Shown here in pieces: positions 24,597 to 35,304 of a DNA stretch of 48,329 bases. Numbering within the stretch: position 1 is the first letter of the stretch; every line of letters starts with the position of its first letter. Source of the DNA: Thermodesulfobacteriota bacterium (lineage in GTDB: Bacteria > Desulfobacterota_D > UBA1144 > Nemesobacterales > UBA2774); contig BQJP01000019.1 in assembly GCA_021604765.1 (NCBI GenBank), positions 1 to 48,329 on the forward strand. Reading direction: 5' to 3'. Made by a program: the position numbers and the translations under genes. The notes under the pieces were generated by a model, which had not been told where the DNA came from, did no database searches, and was given only the letters and a program-made list of their open reading frames with translations.

Positions 24597-25043
24597 ATGA
24601 GCAATGAAGAAATAAACTACAGGTTTTTAATAGATAAAAGAGGCAACTGGTTTCAGGATGGAATAAAAATCCAGCACAGGCTCACGTACCTTTATAACAA
24701 TAAACTACTTAAGCGAGATGAAGAGGGTAATTATTATCTCGATGAAGGAAGTGGCAAACTTTACATAAAAGCTGAAGACACCCCATTTGTTGTGAAAATG
24801 GTAGAGAAAAAAGACGATGACTTTTATATAATTCTAAACGATGAAACTAAAGAGAAACTAGACTTAAACACTCTTAGTATTAATAATGAAAACATACCTT
24901 ACGCAAAAGTTAAAAATGGAGAGTTTGATGCAAGATTCACAAGACCAGCATATTATGAGTTTATGAAAGACTTAATAAGGGAAGATGATGATTTTTATAT
25001 AATTTCTAATGGGGAAAAACACCTGTTAAGGAGAATTACCTAG
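24597..25043 (+). CDS. DUF1285-like protein
   Basis: 148 residues, no signal peptide or membrane segment. The order of motifs fits DUF1285: FLIDKRGNWFQDGIKIQHRL at the start, then RDEEGNYYLDEGSGKLYIK, then EDTPFVVKMVEKKDDDFYI, and a C-terminal RPAYYEFMKDL. The family is uncharacterised. A TATAAT ends seven bases before the ATG and no SD is present, so the message may be leaderless. The stop codon shares the four bases CTAG with the convergent hemW stop. Confidence 0.75.
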   Translation: MSNEEINYRFLIDKRGNWFQDGIKIQHRLTYLYNNKLLKRDEEGNYYLDEGSGKLYIKAEDTPFVVKMVEKKDDDFYIILNDETKEKLDLNTLSINNENIPYAKVKNGEFDARFTRPAYYEFMKDLIREDDDFYIISNGEKHLLRRIT

Positions 25044-26197
25044 CTTAGCGCCTCAACAAACTTCAAAATAACAGCATTTGATAATAAATTACCCTTCTTA
25101 GTTAATCTAAATGCGTTTTTAGTATTCTCGAGAAAACCCTCATCAACAAGTTTCCCGATTTTACTCATGTCGGTATTCAACTGAAATTTTGCTTCTAATT
25201 CAGAGATGTCGATTCCTTCTTTCAATCTAAGTCCCATAAGTACTTTATCCTGAACAACTTCTTCTCTATTTAACTCTTCAGTGAAATCAAGAGGTTTTCT
25301 ACCCTCCTGAACCGAGTTCATATAAAGCGTAGGACTTCTTAAATTTGCCCATCTCCTGCCCCAAGTAGCGGAATTATTATTCGCGAGATGTGAATGCGCC
25401 CCTGCCCCTAATCCGATGTAGCTATCCCCTTTCCAGTAAAGCATATTATGCGCACATTCAGAACCCACTTTTGCATAGTTTGAGATTTCGTATTGACTGT
25501 ACCCTGAATCTTGAAGAAAATCGGTCGTGTAAGTGATAAATTCTGAAAGTCTGTCATCAGAGGGCACCTTCAATTTGCCCAATGCGTATCTTCTTCCGAA
25601 TTCTGTGCCATCCTCTATTGTTAAGCAGTAAGCAGAGATATGAGGGTATTCGAAATCAAGTGCTTTGTTCAGGTCATTTTCCCACTCAAAAATAGTTTCA
25701 TCCTTAATCCCATACATCAGATCCATACTACAATTTTCAAATCCCGCTTTCTTAATGTCCTTCAGTATATTAGAGCTGTCCTCCGCTGAGTTAATTCTCC
25801 CCAAAAAATCAAGTTTTCTTTCAGAGAATGACTGAACACCCACACTAACCCTGCTTATCCCAGCCGACCTTAGGCCAATTAGCTGAACCAGATCCGCAGT
25901 TTTGGGATTTACCTCTAAGGAAATTTCAATATTAGATGCTGGACTTGTTATTTCATATATTCTGGAAATAATCCCTTCTATACTCTTAGGATTAAAAAGA
26001 GATGGGGTTCCGCCACCAAAGAATATTGAAGAGATCTCAGTATTTGTAATATCATTTCGATATAGTTCTAGTTCTTGTAAAATAGTATCGGTATACTCTT
26101 TCTCAGGAAAACGTGAACCCACTCCGTAAGAATTAAAGTCACAATAGGGACATTTCGTAACACAGTATGGGATGTGGATATATATTCCAAATGGCAT
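25040..26197 (-). CDS. hemW: Radical SAM heme chaperone HemW (HemN-like)
   Basis: 385 residues. The radical SAM motif C12-x3-C16-x2-C19 lies in YIHIPYCVTKCPYCDFNS. GGGTPS follows, and MDLMYGIKDET and SAYCLTIEDGTEFGRR are typical of HemW/HemN. The length and the missing N-terminal extension favour HemW, which inserts heme into target proteins, over true coproporphyrinogen dehydrogenase HemN. The C-terminal winged-helix-like part (about 310-385) is complete. It diverges from the TolC gene with 71 bases between starts. Confidence 0.9.
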   Translation of the reverse strand: MPFGIYIHIPYCVTKCPYCDFNSYGVGSRFPEKEYTDTILQELELYRNDITNTEISSIFFGGGTPSLFNPKSIEGIISRIYEITSPASNIEISLEVNPKTADLVQLIGLRSAGISRVSVGVQSFSERKLDFLGRINSAEDSSNILKDIKKAGFENCSMDLMYGIKDETIFEWENDLNKALDFEYPHISAYCLTIEDGTEFGRRYALGKLKVPSDDRLSEFITYTTDFLQDSGYSQYEISNYAKVGSECAHNMLYWKGDSYIGLGAGAHSHLANNNSATWGRRWANLRSPTLYMNSVQEGRKPLDFTEELNREEVVQDKVLMGLRLKEGIDISELEAKFQLNTDMSKIGKLVDEGFLENTKNAFRLTKKGNLLSNAVILKFVEALS

Positions 26198-26268
26198 AGT
26201 GGTATTTTACGCCATGAGAAAAATGTTGCAACGTATGGGATTTAGAGTCATATTATTGATTTAATATT

Positions 26269-27528
26269 ATGAATGGTATAGTGAAAACAGCTTATATAGC
26301 CCTGCTGCTGGTTCTAATTTTGCACTTCGGCTCAAGCGGGCTTCTAGCTCAAGAGAAAATGGTTCTTACTCTTGAAGAGGCTATTGGTTTAGCTATTGAG
26401 AACAATCCTGCAATAGAGATATCAGACGCAACAGTTGATATATCCAGAGCCGGGGTTAAAAATGCCAAATCTGTGTATTATCCTCAAATTAGCTCAAGAA
26501 TAATTGTCCCTTTTATTGGCCGTGAGTCTGGCTTTTTCTTAGATCAGCTAATTTATGATTTTGGACGAACTTCAAACACAGTAAAATCAACAAAACAATT
26601 ACTAAAAGCCAGAAAATTTGATAGAGAATCTACAGAGGACGATATTATTTTAAGCACTATAGTAGGCTACTATACCGTTTTGTCTGAAGAACACATTGCT
26701 CTTGCTATGGGGAAAAAAGTAATCGAATCTGAAAAACGCCTTGAGCAGGCGGAGGGGTTTTATCAATCCGGCAGAGTACCACGTGTTGATGTTACAAAAG
26801 CGGAAGTCAGCCTCGGAAACGCCAGACTAGAACAGATTGCAGCCAAAAACAATTTAGAGGTTGCCAAGGTCAATCTTCAAACCGTTTTAGGTCTTGAAGA
26901 CAGTTCATTTAATTTTGATTTGGCAGATTCTCCAGAGCTTTCAACAATGTCATACCAATTAGAAGAATCCATAATACAGGCATTGGGGTCCAGGCCGGAA
27001 TTAAAAAGTTTAGAAGCTCAAAAGGTAGCCATGAGAGCCAATGTAAATGCTTCTAAGAAAGAATTCTATCCTGAAGTGTTCGGTAGAACCGCTTACAGAT
27101 TTGAGGGAAAAGGAGCTGAAACCCCCGGCTTCATAGCTGGCGTGGGTGTAAGATTCCCAATTTTTGAAGGATTTTCTAGATTTGCCAAAGTAGAAGATTC
27201 AAAAGCCCATTTAAGACGGACTAAAGCTGAACTCAGATCAACCAAAGCAGGGATTGTATCGCAAATAAAACAGTTATATCTGGATCTTGAATTTGCTAAA
27301 CAAAATATCGACGTGACAAAAAACACCAGAGATTCCGCTGAACAGAGTTTGAACTTAGCCAGAGAAAGGTATAATTTGGGTCGAGCTTCTTCAGTTGAAT
27401 TAGCTGAGGCAGAGTCACTTTTTGCAATATCAAATGCTCAATATATGCAGGCGATCTACAACTACAATATAAATGTTGCAAGATTAGAGAGAGCTACAGG
27501 GGAGATTGATGAATCTCAAGAACAGTAA
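26269..27528 (+). CDS. TolC-family outer-membrane efflux protein
   Basis: 419 residues. A signal peptide (about 1-27) is followed by LTLEEAIGLAIENNPAIE, the standard start of the TolC/OEP repeat. Two homologous halves each contain long helices and a short beta-barrel strand set (RGxxxPGFIAGVGVRFPIFEG-type motif near 290). The C-terminal helices end with INVARLERATG. It would form the outer-membrane exit duct. The adaptor gene starts within its last 20 bases, showing a common operon with the MacA-like and ATPase genes. Confidence 0.93.
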   Translation: MNGIVKTAYIALLLVLILHFGSSGLLAQEKMVLTLEEAIGLAIENNPAIEISDATVDISRAGVKNAKSVYYPQISSRIIVPFIGRESGFFLDQLIYDFGRTSNTVKSTKQLLKARKFDRESTEDDIILSTIVGYYTVLSEEHIALAMGKKVIESEKRLEQAEGFYQSGRVPRVDVTKAEVSLGNARLEQIAAKNNLEVAKVNLQTVLGLEDSSFNFDLADSPELSTMSYQLEESIIQALGSRPELKSLEAQKVAMRANVNASKKEFYPEVFGRTAYRFEGKGAETPGFIAGVGVRFPIFEGFSRFAKVEDSKAHLRRTKAELRSTKAGIVSQIKQLYLDLEFAKQNIDVTKNTRDSAEQSLNLARERYNLGRASSVELAEAESLFAISNAQYMQAIYNYNINVARLERATGEIDESQEQ

Positions 27529-28657
27529 GTTATATATAGGGCTATTAGTAATAATTGTGGTTGCAATATTCTTAGTTCCCCGCTTTTTTAGCGATGGCGG
27601 ATCATCGGTTGTGTACATGACCGCTAAAGTAGACAGAAGCAATATAACTTCCCAAATAACCTCATCCGGAACCATTAACCCTTTAAAAACCATAGAAGTA
27701 GGAACTCAGGTAGCAGGCTATGCAAAAAATATCTTTGTCGACTACAATACGGAAGTAAAAAAAGGCGATCCGCTTTTAGAAATTGATCCATCAAAACTAC
27801 AAACTGAGCTAAAGCGTTCTCAAGCTGACAATAAAAAAGCTGCTGCAGACCTTAATCTTGCAAGCTCTGTATACAATACGAATAAAGAACTATATGAGAA
27901 AAGACTGATTTCAAAAGAAGAATTAGATGACTCTAAATCGAAGTATTTAGCTTCTTCCGCAGCGCTTGAGCAATCTAAGGCCTCTATTGAAATTACGGAA
28001 TCTAATTTAAGTAATACAACTATTCGCTCTCCAATAGATGGAATCGTACTTTCTCGCAATATTAATACCGGAGAGAACGTGACACCAAACGGAAAGCCGC
28101 TGTTTCTAATTTCCCAAGAGCTATCAAACATGAAGATTGATACCAATGTGAGCGAAGCTGATATAGGGAAAATTCAAAAGGACCAAAGGGCTTATTTCAC
28201 AGTTGATGCTTTTCCCAATCAAACATTTGAAGGTACTGTCTCTCAAATAAGAAATGATCCTATAACTAATAACAACGTGGTAACATATAATGTAATAGTT
28301 AATATAGAAAATACCGATAACAAGTTAAAACCCGGCATGACGGCTGATGTAAAAATTATAGTAGCAGAGAAAAAAGACGTAATGCGAGTGCCGACATCTG
28401 CACTAAGATTTATCCCACCTTCTTCGGCCCAAATTGTTACTAACAATGTTGATATTAATGTTACACCACATGTCTGGGTTCCAGCTAATAATGGAGCAAT
28501 AACTGCGATTGAGGTAAAACCAGGAGTGGGGGATGGAGGATACACTCAAATCACTGATGGAGAGATAAAAGAAGGAGAGGAAGTAATTGTTGAAGCCATT
28601 ATTAAAGAAGATTCAGGAAACAATACATCTTACTTACCCCAACCTAAGAGATTCTAA
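27509..28657 (+). CDS. MacA-like periplasmic adaptor (HlyD/RND membrane fusion protein)
   Basis: 382 residues from ATG at 27509, with GGGGAG just upstream. One N-terminal membrane anchor (about 7-24, LYIGLLVIIVVAIFLV) precedes the adaptor core: lipoyl half-motif SGTINPLKTIEVGTQVAG, a coiled-coil hairpin (about 95-155, KRSQADNKKAAADLNLAS), the second lipoyl half TTIRSPIDGIVLSR, then beta-barrel and membrane-proximal domains (about 195-370). It links an inner-membrane ABC transporter to TolC. It overlaps the TolC gene by 20 bases. Confidence 0.92.
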   Translation: MNLKNSKLYIGLLVIIVVAIFLVPRFFSDGGSSVVYMTAKVDRSNITSQITSSGTINPLKTIEVGTQVAGYAKNIFVDYNTEVKKGDPLLEIDPSKLQTELKRSQADNKKAAADLNLASSVYNTNKELYEKRLISKEELDDSKSKYLASSAALEQSKASIEITESNLSNTTIRSPIDGIVLSRNINTGENVTPNGKPLFLISQELSNMKIDTNVSEADIGKIQKDQRAYFTVDAFPNQTFEGTVSQIRNDPITNNNVVTYNVIVNIENTDNKLKPGMTADVKIIVAEKKDVMRVPTSALRFIPPSSAQIVTNNVDINVTPHVWVPANNGAITAIEVKPGVGDGGYTQITDGEIKEGEEVIVEAIIKEDSGNNTSYLPQPKRF

Positions 28658-28660
28658 CAA

Positions 28661-29365
28661 ATGAGCGGCAATAATCTCGTTATCGAAGTCAAAGACATAC
28701 ATAAGACCTATGATCTAGGAGATATAAAGGTCAAAGCGCTCAAAGGAATTTCTCTTGAAATTGAAAACGGCGATTTTGTATCAATAATGGGGGCATCCGG
28801 TTCAGGCAAAAGTACGTTCATGAACATAATAGGTTGTCTGGACAAACCTACCAGCGGTGAGTACTACCTGGATAACAATCAAGTTTCTTCAATGGAGTCT
28901 GATGAACTGGCAGAAATCAGAAATATCAAAATTGGTTTTGTATTTCAAAGTTTTAATCTTTTAGCAAGAACAACCGCAATTGAAAATGTTGAGCTTCCAA
29001 TGATATATAACAACACTGATTCTAAAAAAAGATCAGAACTAGCCAATGAAGCTATTTTAAAAGTCGGACTGGATGGGAGAGAACATCACTTTCCCTCACA
29101 GCTCTCTGGCGGTCAGCAGCAACGAGTAGCTATAGCTCGTGCCATAGTCAACAATCCAAGCATAATATTGGCAGATGAGCCCACCGGGAATCTCGATTCT
29201 CAGACAAGCATGGAAATCATGGAAATATTTAAGGATTTAAACCGCCAAGGGAAAACAATTATTATGATTACCCACGAGCAGGATATAGCAGGTTATGCTC
29301 AAAGAGTAGTTACATTTAAAGATGGATATATAACAGAAGACAAACGCCAAACATCACAGAACTAA
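28661..29365 (+). CDS. MacB/LolD-type ABC transporter ATP-binding protein
   Basis: 234 residues. Walker A is GASGSGKST near 44-52, the Q-loop lies in FVFQSFNLLARTTAIENVELP, the signature is LSGGQQQRVAIARA, Walker B is ILADEPTGNLDS, and the switch His follows in MITHEQDIAGYA. The sequence is of the LolD/MacB/FtsE class that pairs with a four-helix FtsX-type permease. It starts three bases after the adaptor stop. No permease gene follows: the next gene is on the other strand and encodes an FG-GAP lipoprotein. The permease must be elsewhere or lost. Confidence 0.93.
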   Translation: MSGNNLVIEVKDIHKTYDLGDIKVKALKGISLEIENGDFVSIMGASGSGKSTFMNIIGCLDKPTSGEYYLDNNQVSSMESDELAEIRNIKIGFVFQSFNLLARTTAIENVELPMIYNNTDSKKRSELANEAILKVGLDGREHHFPSQLSGGQQQRVAIARAIVNNPSIILADEPTGNLDSQTSMEIMEIFKDLNRQGKTIIMITHEQDIAGYAQRVVTFKDGYITEDKRQTSQN

Positions 29366-29413
29366 TTTAGTTTATATATCAGCAATTAAAACTTCTCAAC
29401 TTCTTGATTAATT

Positions 29414-31234
29414 CTAATATACAGTTCTTATAAATTCTGTACCGCCAACTGCAAAGTCCTCAAAAAAATCACCGTTTACATCTCCAAGTCCTTGAACCAA
29501 TGATCCGAAATTAGGTTCCCCGCCCTCTCCAACCAGCTCTGTGATTGCATCTGAAGCTGGTACGGTAGCAGGGAAGTTATCCTGTCCAAAGAAAACATAG
29601 ACACTTCCAGTAGCTGTTCCCGGAGCACCTATTGCAAAACCAGCATTGATAGTTTCCAGTATAAGAACAATTGCAGTATCTCTTCGTCTCTTATCTTGTT
29701 CAAAGTTTAGCTCCGGCATAACAGTAACAGACTCACCAAACCTGTCTCCCGGACTTATTCCCGTAAATTCGGTCTCCACAGGAGGAAGAGTCCCATCACT
29801 AAATGCATCATCTATACTATCCCCTGAATATAAAAATACTGAACCTGTGGACATGTTGGAATCAGGGGCACCAACTATGACATCATCCCTTTCCTCACCA
29901 TCTTCATCTATATCCCCAGCTCCAGATAGGCTAATCCCAAAACTATCATCCGCACTGCCTTCAAGAATAGCTACATTTTCGGTATCAGCAGGTAAATCAT
30001 CTATACTATCAATACTGTCTTTACCTTTTATTATGTACGCTTTTCCTATGCCGGGCGCGCCAACACCCATCTCATTGAAACTGTTTCTTCTAATTCTTCC
30101 AACGTTCTCAATATCAAAACCAAACAAGTCGCCAGGCCCCTCACCTGTAAAATTAGCGGCTGCATCACTAGCAGGAACTTCCTGGTTCTGTTTAAGACCC
30201 CTACCTCTAAAAATATATGACCTTCCGGTATCAGAGCCAAAGAATGGTGCCCCGACCATAAACAACCCGGCCCCGTTTGTCACATCATCTCCGTCAGCTA
30301 CTGAAAAACCAAAGCTATCTCCAACATTTTCTCCAACGACTTCAATTCGGTCCACACTGCTATCTGCTAGATCAATAACGCTAGGAAACTCTCTATTACC
30401 AAAAATCATATATACTTTTCCTCTATCGTTATCAAAACCGGGCGCTCCAATTACAAGCTCTTCTGTCCGGGGGTCATCTTCAAAGTCCGGTATACCTGCC
30501 AGCGAAGCACCGAACATCTCTTCAGGATTTCCTATAACCGTCACATCTGCGTTAGCAACATCAATAACAGTAGCGCCGTTATTAGTTAAATCATTCTGAC
30601 CAAAAAAGATATATACTTTTCCAAGGCATGGATCACCAATAGCATAGTCATTAATAAACGTTCCATCGTCTTCCCGGTCTCCATTAAAATTCCCTGATCC
30701 TGCAGAATCTCCAAGGCAGCTGCCGGGCTCATCACTAACATATTTCACGGATTGAAGAGGAGTAGTTAACTCAGCAACATTTGAAGGTTGTGAAGAATTA
30801 CCAACTTCATCATTGGTTCGGATGGCATAAAAGAACGACATTTCCCCAGTTATATCTAATCGGTATGTGAGAAAGGACTGAGGTGTTCCTGCAACATCAG
30901 GTCTTTGAAAATCAGGGATCTGAGCGGCATCATCGTAATTATTTCTAACCGCTTCTTCAATTTCAAAAAACGGCACTCCATCTAAATTAGGCACTCCCAA
31001 TATTTCTGCTACTTCTTCATTATCATAAAATCTAATGAAGTAAATCGTAGCTCTACCTTTATTTCCATCGTCTCCCGGAGCAGTCCAATTCAGCAATCTA
31101 CTAACTTCTTCTGAGGACAGATCAGTAGTTGTTGCAGGAGGAGTATCGTCCCCAACCGCACAAGAAATAATAAACAAGATAGCAAAGAGATAACTGATTC
31201 TTAGAAGTTTTATTGCATTTAAAGCAATTGTCAT
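29414..31234 (-). CDS. FG-GAP repeat (integrin-alpha-like) lipoprotein
   Basis: 606 residues. A signal peptide with lipobox FIISC (cleavage near residue 25) is followed by a fibronectin-III-like domain (about 35-155) with NWTAPGDDGNKGRA and FFYAIRTNDEVGNSS. Then come about six FG-GAP repeats of the pattern GDxFG...(A/V)GAPxx...GxVYxxFG, e.g. MFGASLAGIPDF, VGDSFGFSVADGDD, DLFGFDIENVG, DSFGISLSGAGDIDEDG and a final LVQGLGDVNGDFFEDFA. Such repeats form a seven-bladed calcium-binding propeller. The SD is AAGGAAAA. It is probably surface-exposed; the ligand is unknown. Confidence 0.88.
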   Translation of the reverse strand: MTIALNAIKLLRISYLFAILFIISCAVGDDTPPATTTDLSSEEVSRLLNWTAPGDDGNKGRATIYFIRFYDNEEVAEILGVPNLDGVPFFEIEEAVRNNYDDAAQIPDFQRPDVAGTPQSFLTYRLDITGEMSFFYAIRTNDEVGNSSQPSNVAELTTPLQSVKYVSDEPGSCLGDSAGSGNFNGDREDDGTFINDYAIGDPCLGKVYIFFGQNDLTNNGATVIDVANADVTVIGNPEEMFGASLAGIPDFEDDPRTEELVIGAPGFDNDRGKVYMIFGNREFPSVIDLADSSVDRIEVVGENVGDSFGFSVADGDDVTNGAGLFMVGAPFFGSDTGRSYIFRGRGLKQNQEVPASDAAANFTGEGPGDLFGFDIENVGRIRRNSFNEMGVGAPGIGKAYIIKGKDSIDSIDDLPADTENVAILEGSADDSFGISLSGAGDIDEDGEERDDVIVGAPDSNMSTGSVFLYSGDSIDDAFSDGTLPPVETEFTGISPGDRFGESVTVMPELNFEQDKRRRDTAIVLILETINAGFAIGAPGTATGSVYVFFGQDNFPATVPASDAITELVGEGGEPNFGSLVQGLGDVNGDFFEDFAVGGTEFIRTVY

Positions 31235-31377
31235 ATTAATTTTCCTTGTGTTTCATTTTAAGAGCTTAAGATTGTACCGAACTAATGTCATTTTTCCAAC
31301 AACATTATCACATTAAATAATTTTACCCGATTTGATAGGTATAAGTTGATATGGTAATTTCCCTTAGCCAGGAGTGA

Positions 31378-32708
<1,331 letters not shown>

Positions 32709-32802
32709 AACGGCAAAGCATCGCTATTAAACATAAAAGCAAATTAGTGTGGTAACTTATACTTATAACTTAGGGATTATCACAATATAAAAGGATAATA
32801 AT

Positions 32803-34227
32803 ATGTCGGCTAGAACACTTTTTGATAAAATTTGGGAACAGCATGTAGTCTTTGAAGAAGAGGGGCAACCCACACTTATATACATAGATTTACATCTAGT
32901 TCATGAGGTTACTTCTCCTCAAGCTTTTGAGGGGTTGCGTCTAACAAACCGCATTGTCAGAAGACCCGATCTGACTTTTGCAACTATGGACCACAATGTC
33001 CCAACAACAGATAGGTCACTGCCTATTGAAGATCCTATTTCCGCAAGACAGATTGAAGTTCTAGAGCAAAACTGCGAAGAATTTGGAGTGCCGCTATTTG
33101 GATTAAATATAAACAGCGATCTTCAGGGAATAGTTCATATCATAGGACCTGAGCTCGGGCTTACTAAGCCAGGAATGACAATAGTTTGCGGAGACAGCCA
33201 CACTTCAACTCACGGCGCTTTTGGATCGCTGGCTTTTGGTATTGGCACAAGCGAGGTAGAACATGTGCTTGCGACCCAGTGCTTAAGACAAAACAAACCT
33301 AAAGAGTTTGAAATTCGTGTAGAAGGCGAGCGTGGATACGGAGTAACAGCGAAAGACATAATTTTAAACATCATAGGACATATAGGAACAGCTGGTGCTA
33401 CTGGAACAGTTGTTGAATACAGAGGGTCAGCTATTGAAGCTCTTACAATGGAAGAAAGAATGACAGTTTGCAATATGTCAATTGAGGCAGGTGCAAGAGC
33501 TGGAATGATTGCTCCTGATGAAAAGACTTTTGAGTATGTAAAAGGCCGCAAATTCGCGCCTAAGGGTGAGGACTGGGAAGAAGCGCTTAGACATTGGAGA
33601 GAGCTAAAAACAGATGAGGGCGCTCATTTCGATAAATCTCTAACCCTAGATGCAGCAAAAATTGTTCCTCAAGTCAGTTGGGGCACCAATCCCGGGATGG
33701 TACTCGATGTTACGGCTAATATTCCTAACCCAGATGAGATTGAAGACGAAAATACCAAAAAAGCTACTATGAGCGCACTTGAGTACATGGGACTTAATGC
33801 GGGGACGCCTATTGAAGACATTAAGATTGACCGAGTATTTATCGGTTCATGCACTAACGGCAGGATTCAAGATTTAACAGAAGCAGCCAAGGTAGTAAAG
33901 GGTAGAAAAGTGTCTCCAACTGTAAGTGCAATGATCGTACCTGGCTCTCAGATGATAAAATGGCAGGCAGAGAAACTTGGTCTGGATAAAATATTCAAAG
34001 AAGCCGGGTTTGATTGGAGAGAATCAGGGTGCAGCATGTGCCTTGGAATGAACCCCGACATACTAGAGCCCGGGGAGAGATGCGCAAGCACTTCAAATAG
34101 AAACTTTGAAGGCAGACAAGGCAAAGGTGGGAGAACTCATCTTGTCAGTCCGGCCATGGCTGCAGCCGCGGCTATTGAAGGACATTTCGTTGATGTTAGA
34201 AATTGGGATTTAGACAAAGAAATATAA
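32803..34227 (+). CDS. leuC: 3-isopropylmalate dehydratase, large subunit
   Basis: 474 residues. Aconitase-family landmarks include [42 protein letters not shown], and the [4Fe-4S] ligands in [10 protein letters not shown] and [12 protein letters not shown]. The sequence ends with [19 protein letters not shown]. With LeuD it isomerises 2-isopropylmalate to 3-isopropylmalate in leucine synthesis. The SD is AAGGA. The fit is to the long proteobacterial LeuC type. leuA and leuB are not in the window. Confidence 0.96.
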   Translation: MSARTLFDKIWEQHVVFEEEGQPTLIYIDLHLVHEVTSPQAFEGLRLTNRIVRRPDLTFATMDHNVPTTDRSLPIEDPISARQIEVLEQNCEEFGVPLFGLNINSDLQGIVHIIGPELGLTKPGMTIVCGDSHTSTHGAFGSLAFGIGTSEVEHVLATQCLRQNKPKEFEIRVEGERGYGVTAKDIILNIIGHIGTAGATGTVVEYRGSAIEALTMEERMTVCNMSIEAGARAGMIAPDEKTFEYVKGRKFAPKGEDWEEALRHWRELKTDEGAHFDKSLTLDAAKIVPQVSWGTNPGMVLDVTANIPNPDEIEDENTKKATMSALEYMGLNAGTPIEDIKIDRVFIGSCTNGRIQDLTEAAKVVKGRKVSPTVSAMIVPGSQMIKWQAEKLGLDKIFKEAGFDWRESGCSMCLGMNPDILEPGERCASTSNRNFEGRQGKGGRTHLVSPAMAAAAAIEGHFVDVRNWDLDKEI

Positions 34228-34239
34228 AGAGGAAATATA

Positions 34240-34863
34240 ATGGAACCATTAGAAAGAGTACATGGAATCGTTGCTCCACTCGACAGAATGAACGTGGACA
34301 CAGACCAGATAATTCCAAAACAGTTTTTAAAAAGAGTTGAAAGAACTGGGTTTGGAGAATTTTTATTTTTTGACTGGCGCTATCACGAAGATGGAACGCC
34401 GAATCCTGATTTTGAACTTAACCATGAGCACCACCAAGATGCTAAAATTTTATTGACTAGTCATAATTTTGGGAGCGGAAGCTCTAGAGAACACGCCCCG
34501 TGGGCTTTAAGGGAGTTTGGTTTTCAAGTTATTATTGCCCCCTCCTTTGCTGACATTTTTTATAACAACTGTTTTAAAAATGCCATACTACCGATAGTCC
34601 TACCTGAAAATAAAGTGAAGGAATTATTCGATATCGTTAATTCAAAGAAAGGCCATGAGATGACAGTGGATCTGAAATCTCAAACTATTTCTGATGATGA
34701 GGGCTGGTCTATCAATTTTGATATCGACCCATTCAAAAAGAAAAGCCTACTGGAAGGACTTGATGATATTGGACACTCGCTTGAGCATGAAGATAAAATC
34801 AGAATTTATGAGAATAAACACTCTGGTGAAAGAAAATGGGTTATTCCTGATGACTCAGAGTAA
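34240..34863 (+). CDS. leuD: 3-isopropylmalate dehydratase, small subunit
   Basis: 207 residues. Landmarks are GIVAPLDRMNVDTDQIIPKQFLKR (span at about 9-32), FFDWRYHEDGTPN, LTSHNFGSGSSREHAPWAL (the swivel-domain signature) and FADIFYNNCFKNAILPI. It forms the dehydratase with LeuC. It begins 12 bases after leuC with GAGG upstream, so the two are cotranscribed. The length is normal for the proteobacterial type. Confidence 0.96.
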   Translation: MEPLERVHGIVAPLDRMNVDTDQIIPKQFLKRVERTGFGEFLFFDWRYHEDGTPNPDFELNHEHHQDAKILLTSHNFGSGSSREHAPWALREFGFQVIIAPSFADIFYNNCFKNAILPIVLPENKVKELFDIVNSKKGHEMTVDLKSQTISDDEGWSINFDIDPFKKKSLLEGLDDIGHSLEHEDKIRIYENKHSGERKWVIPDDSE

Positions 34864-34879
34864 CAAGATGAGTGAGTAA

Positions 34880-35089
34880 CTAACGTATTTTGGATAAAAA
34901 ATAAAACACTAAGCTTAGAATTATACTAATCACTATCGAACTTCTGATAGGAAAGTAAAATGAAACATTTTCTCGCTTCAAGTAAATATCCCCAGGTAGT
35001 TCCCCCAAGAATGGAATCTTTGGATAAAACTGAATCAGTATTCCAACAACTATAAGAAATATGCCTATATAAATTATTACTTTCTCCAA
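34880..35089 (-). CDS. DUF2905 small membrane protein
   Basis: 69 residues: transmembrane helix 1 (about 4-22, VIIYIGIFLIVVGILI), the family hallmark LGELPGDIYLKRENVSFYFP, then transmembrane helix 2 (about 48-66). This matches DUF2905, small two-helix inner-membrane proteins of unknown role. It converges with leuD and diverges from rpoN. Confidence 0.8.
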   Translation of the reverse strand: MEKVIIYIGIFLIVVGILIQFYPKIPFLGELPGDIYLKRENVSFYFPIRSSIVISIILSLVFYFLSKIR

Positions 35090-35218
35090 TTTGTATTACT
35101 CCATTTAGAATATTCAACCTGCCTATCTATTCATAAACTATATAGAATTTCTATAAAATCTCAATCATTTAGGCTCATTACACGCATAAATATTCAAAGT
35201 ATGCTATACTATTTCAAG

Positions 35219-35257
35219 TGGCACGAATCTTGTATACGATTTGTGATATATTATAAT
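35219..35257 (+). promoter_or_regulatory. Candidate sigma-54 promoter overlapping a sigma-70-like promoter, upstream of rpoN
   Basis: TGGCACG (35219-35225), four bases, then TTGTA (35230-35234) matches the sigma-54 -24/-12 consensus (TGGCACG-N4-TTGCA) except T for C at the -12 GC. The spacing is exact. A sigma-70-like TTGTAT (35230-35235), 16 bases, TATAAT (35252-35257) overlaps it. The predicted sigma-54 start would be near 35246, about 60 bases before the rpoN ATG. The match is seen; use is inferred. Confidence 0.55.
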
Positions 35258-35304
35258 CTTATTGGGGTAAATGAAACTCAAATTTAGTCGAATAAAAAAG
35301 TGCT

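Noticed and set aside
29646-30599. A 317-codon open frame on the plus strand, antisense to the FG-GAP lipoprotein gene
   Set aside because: It is Ser/Pro/Leu-rich low-complexity sequence without recognisable domains. The minus-strand frame has a lipobox, clear repeats and an SD, so this is a shadow frame.
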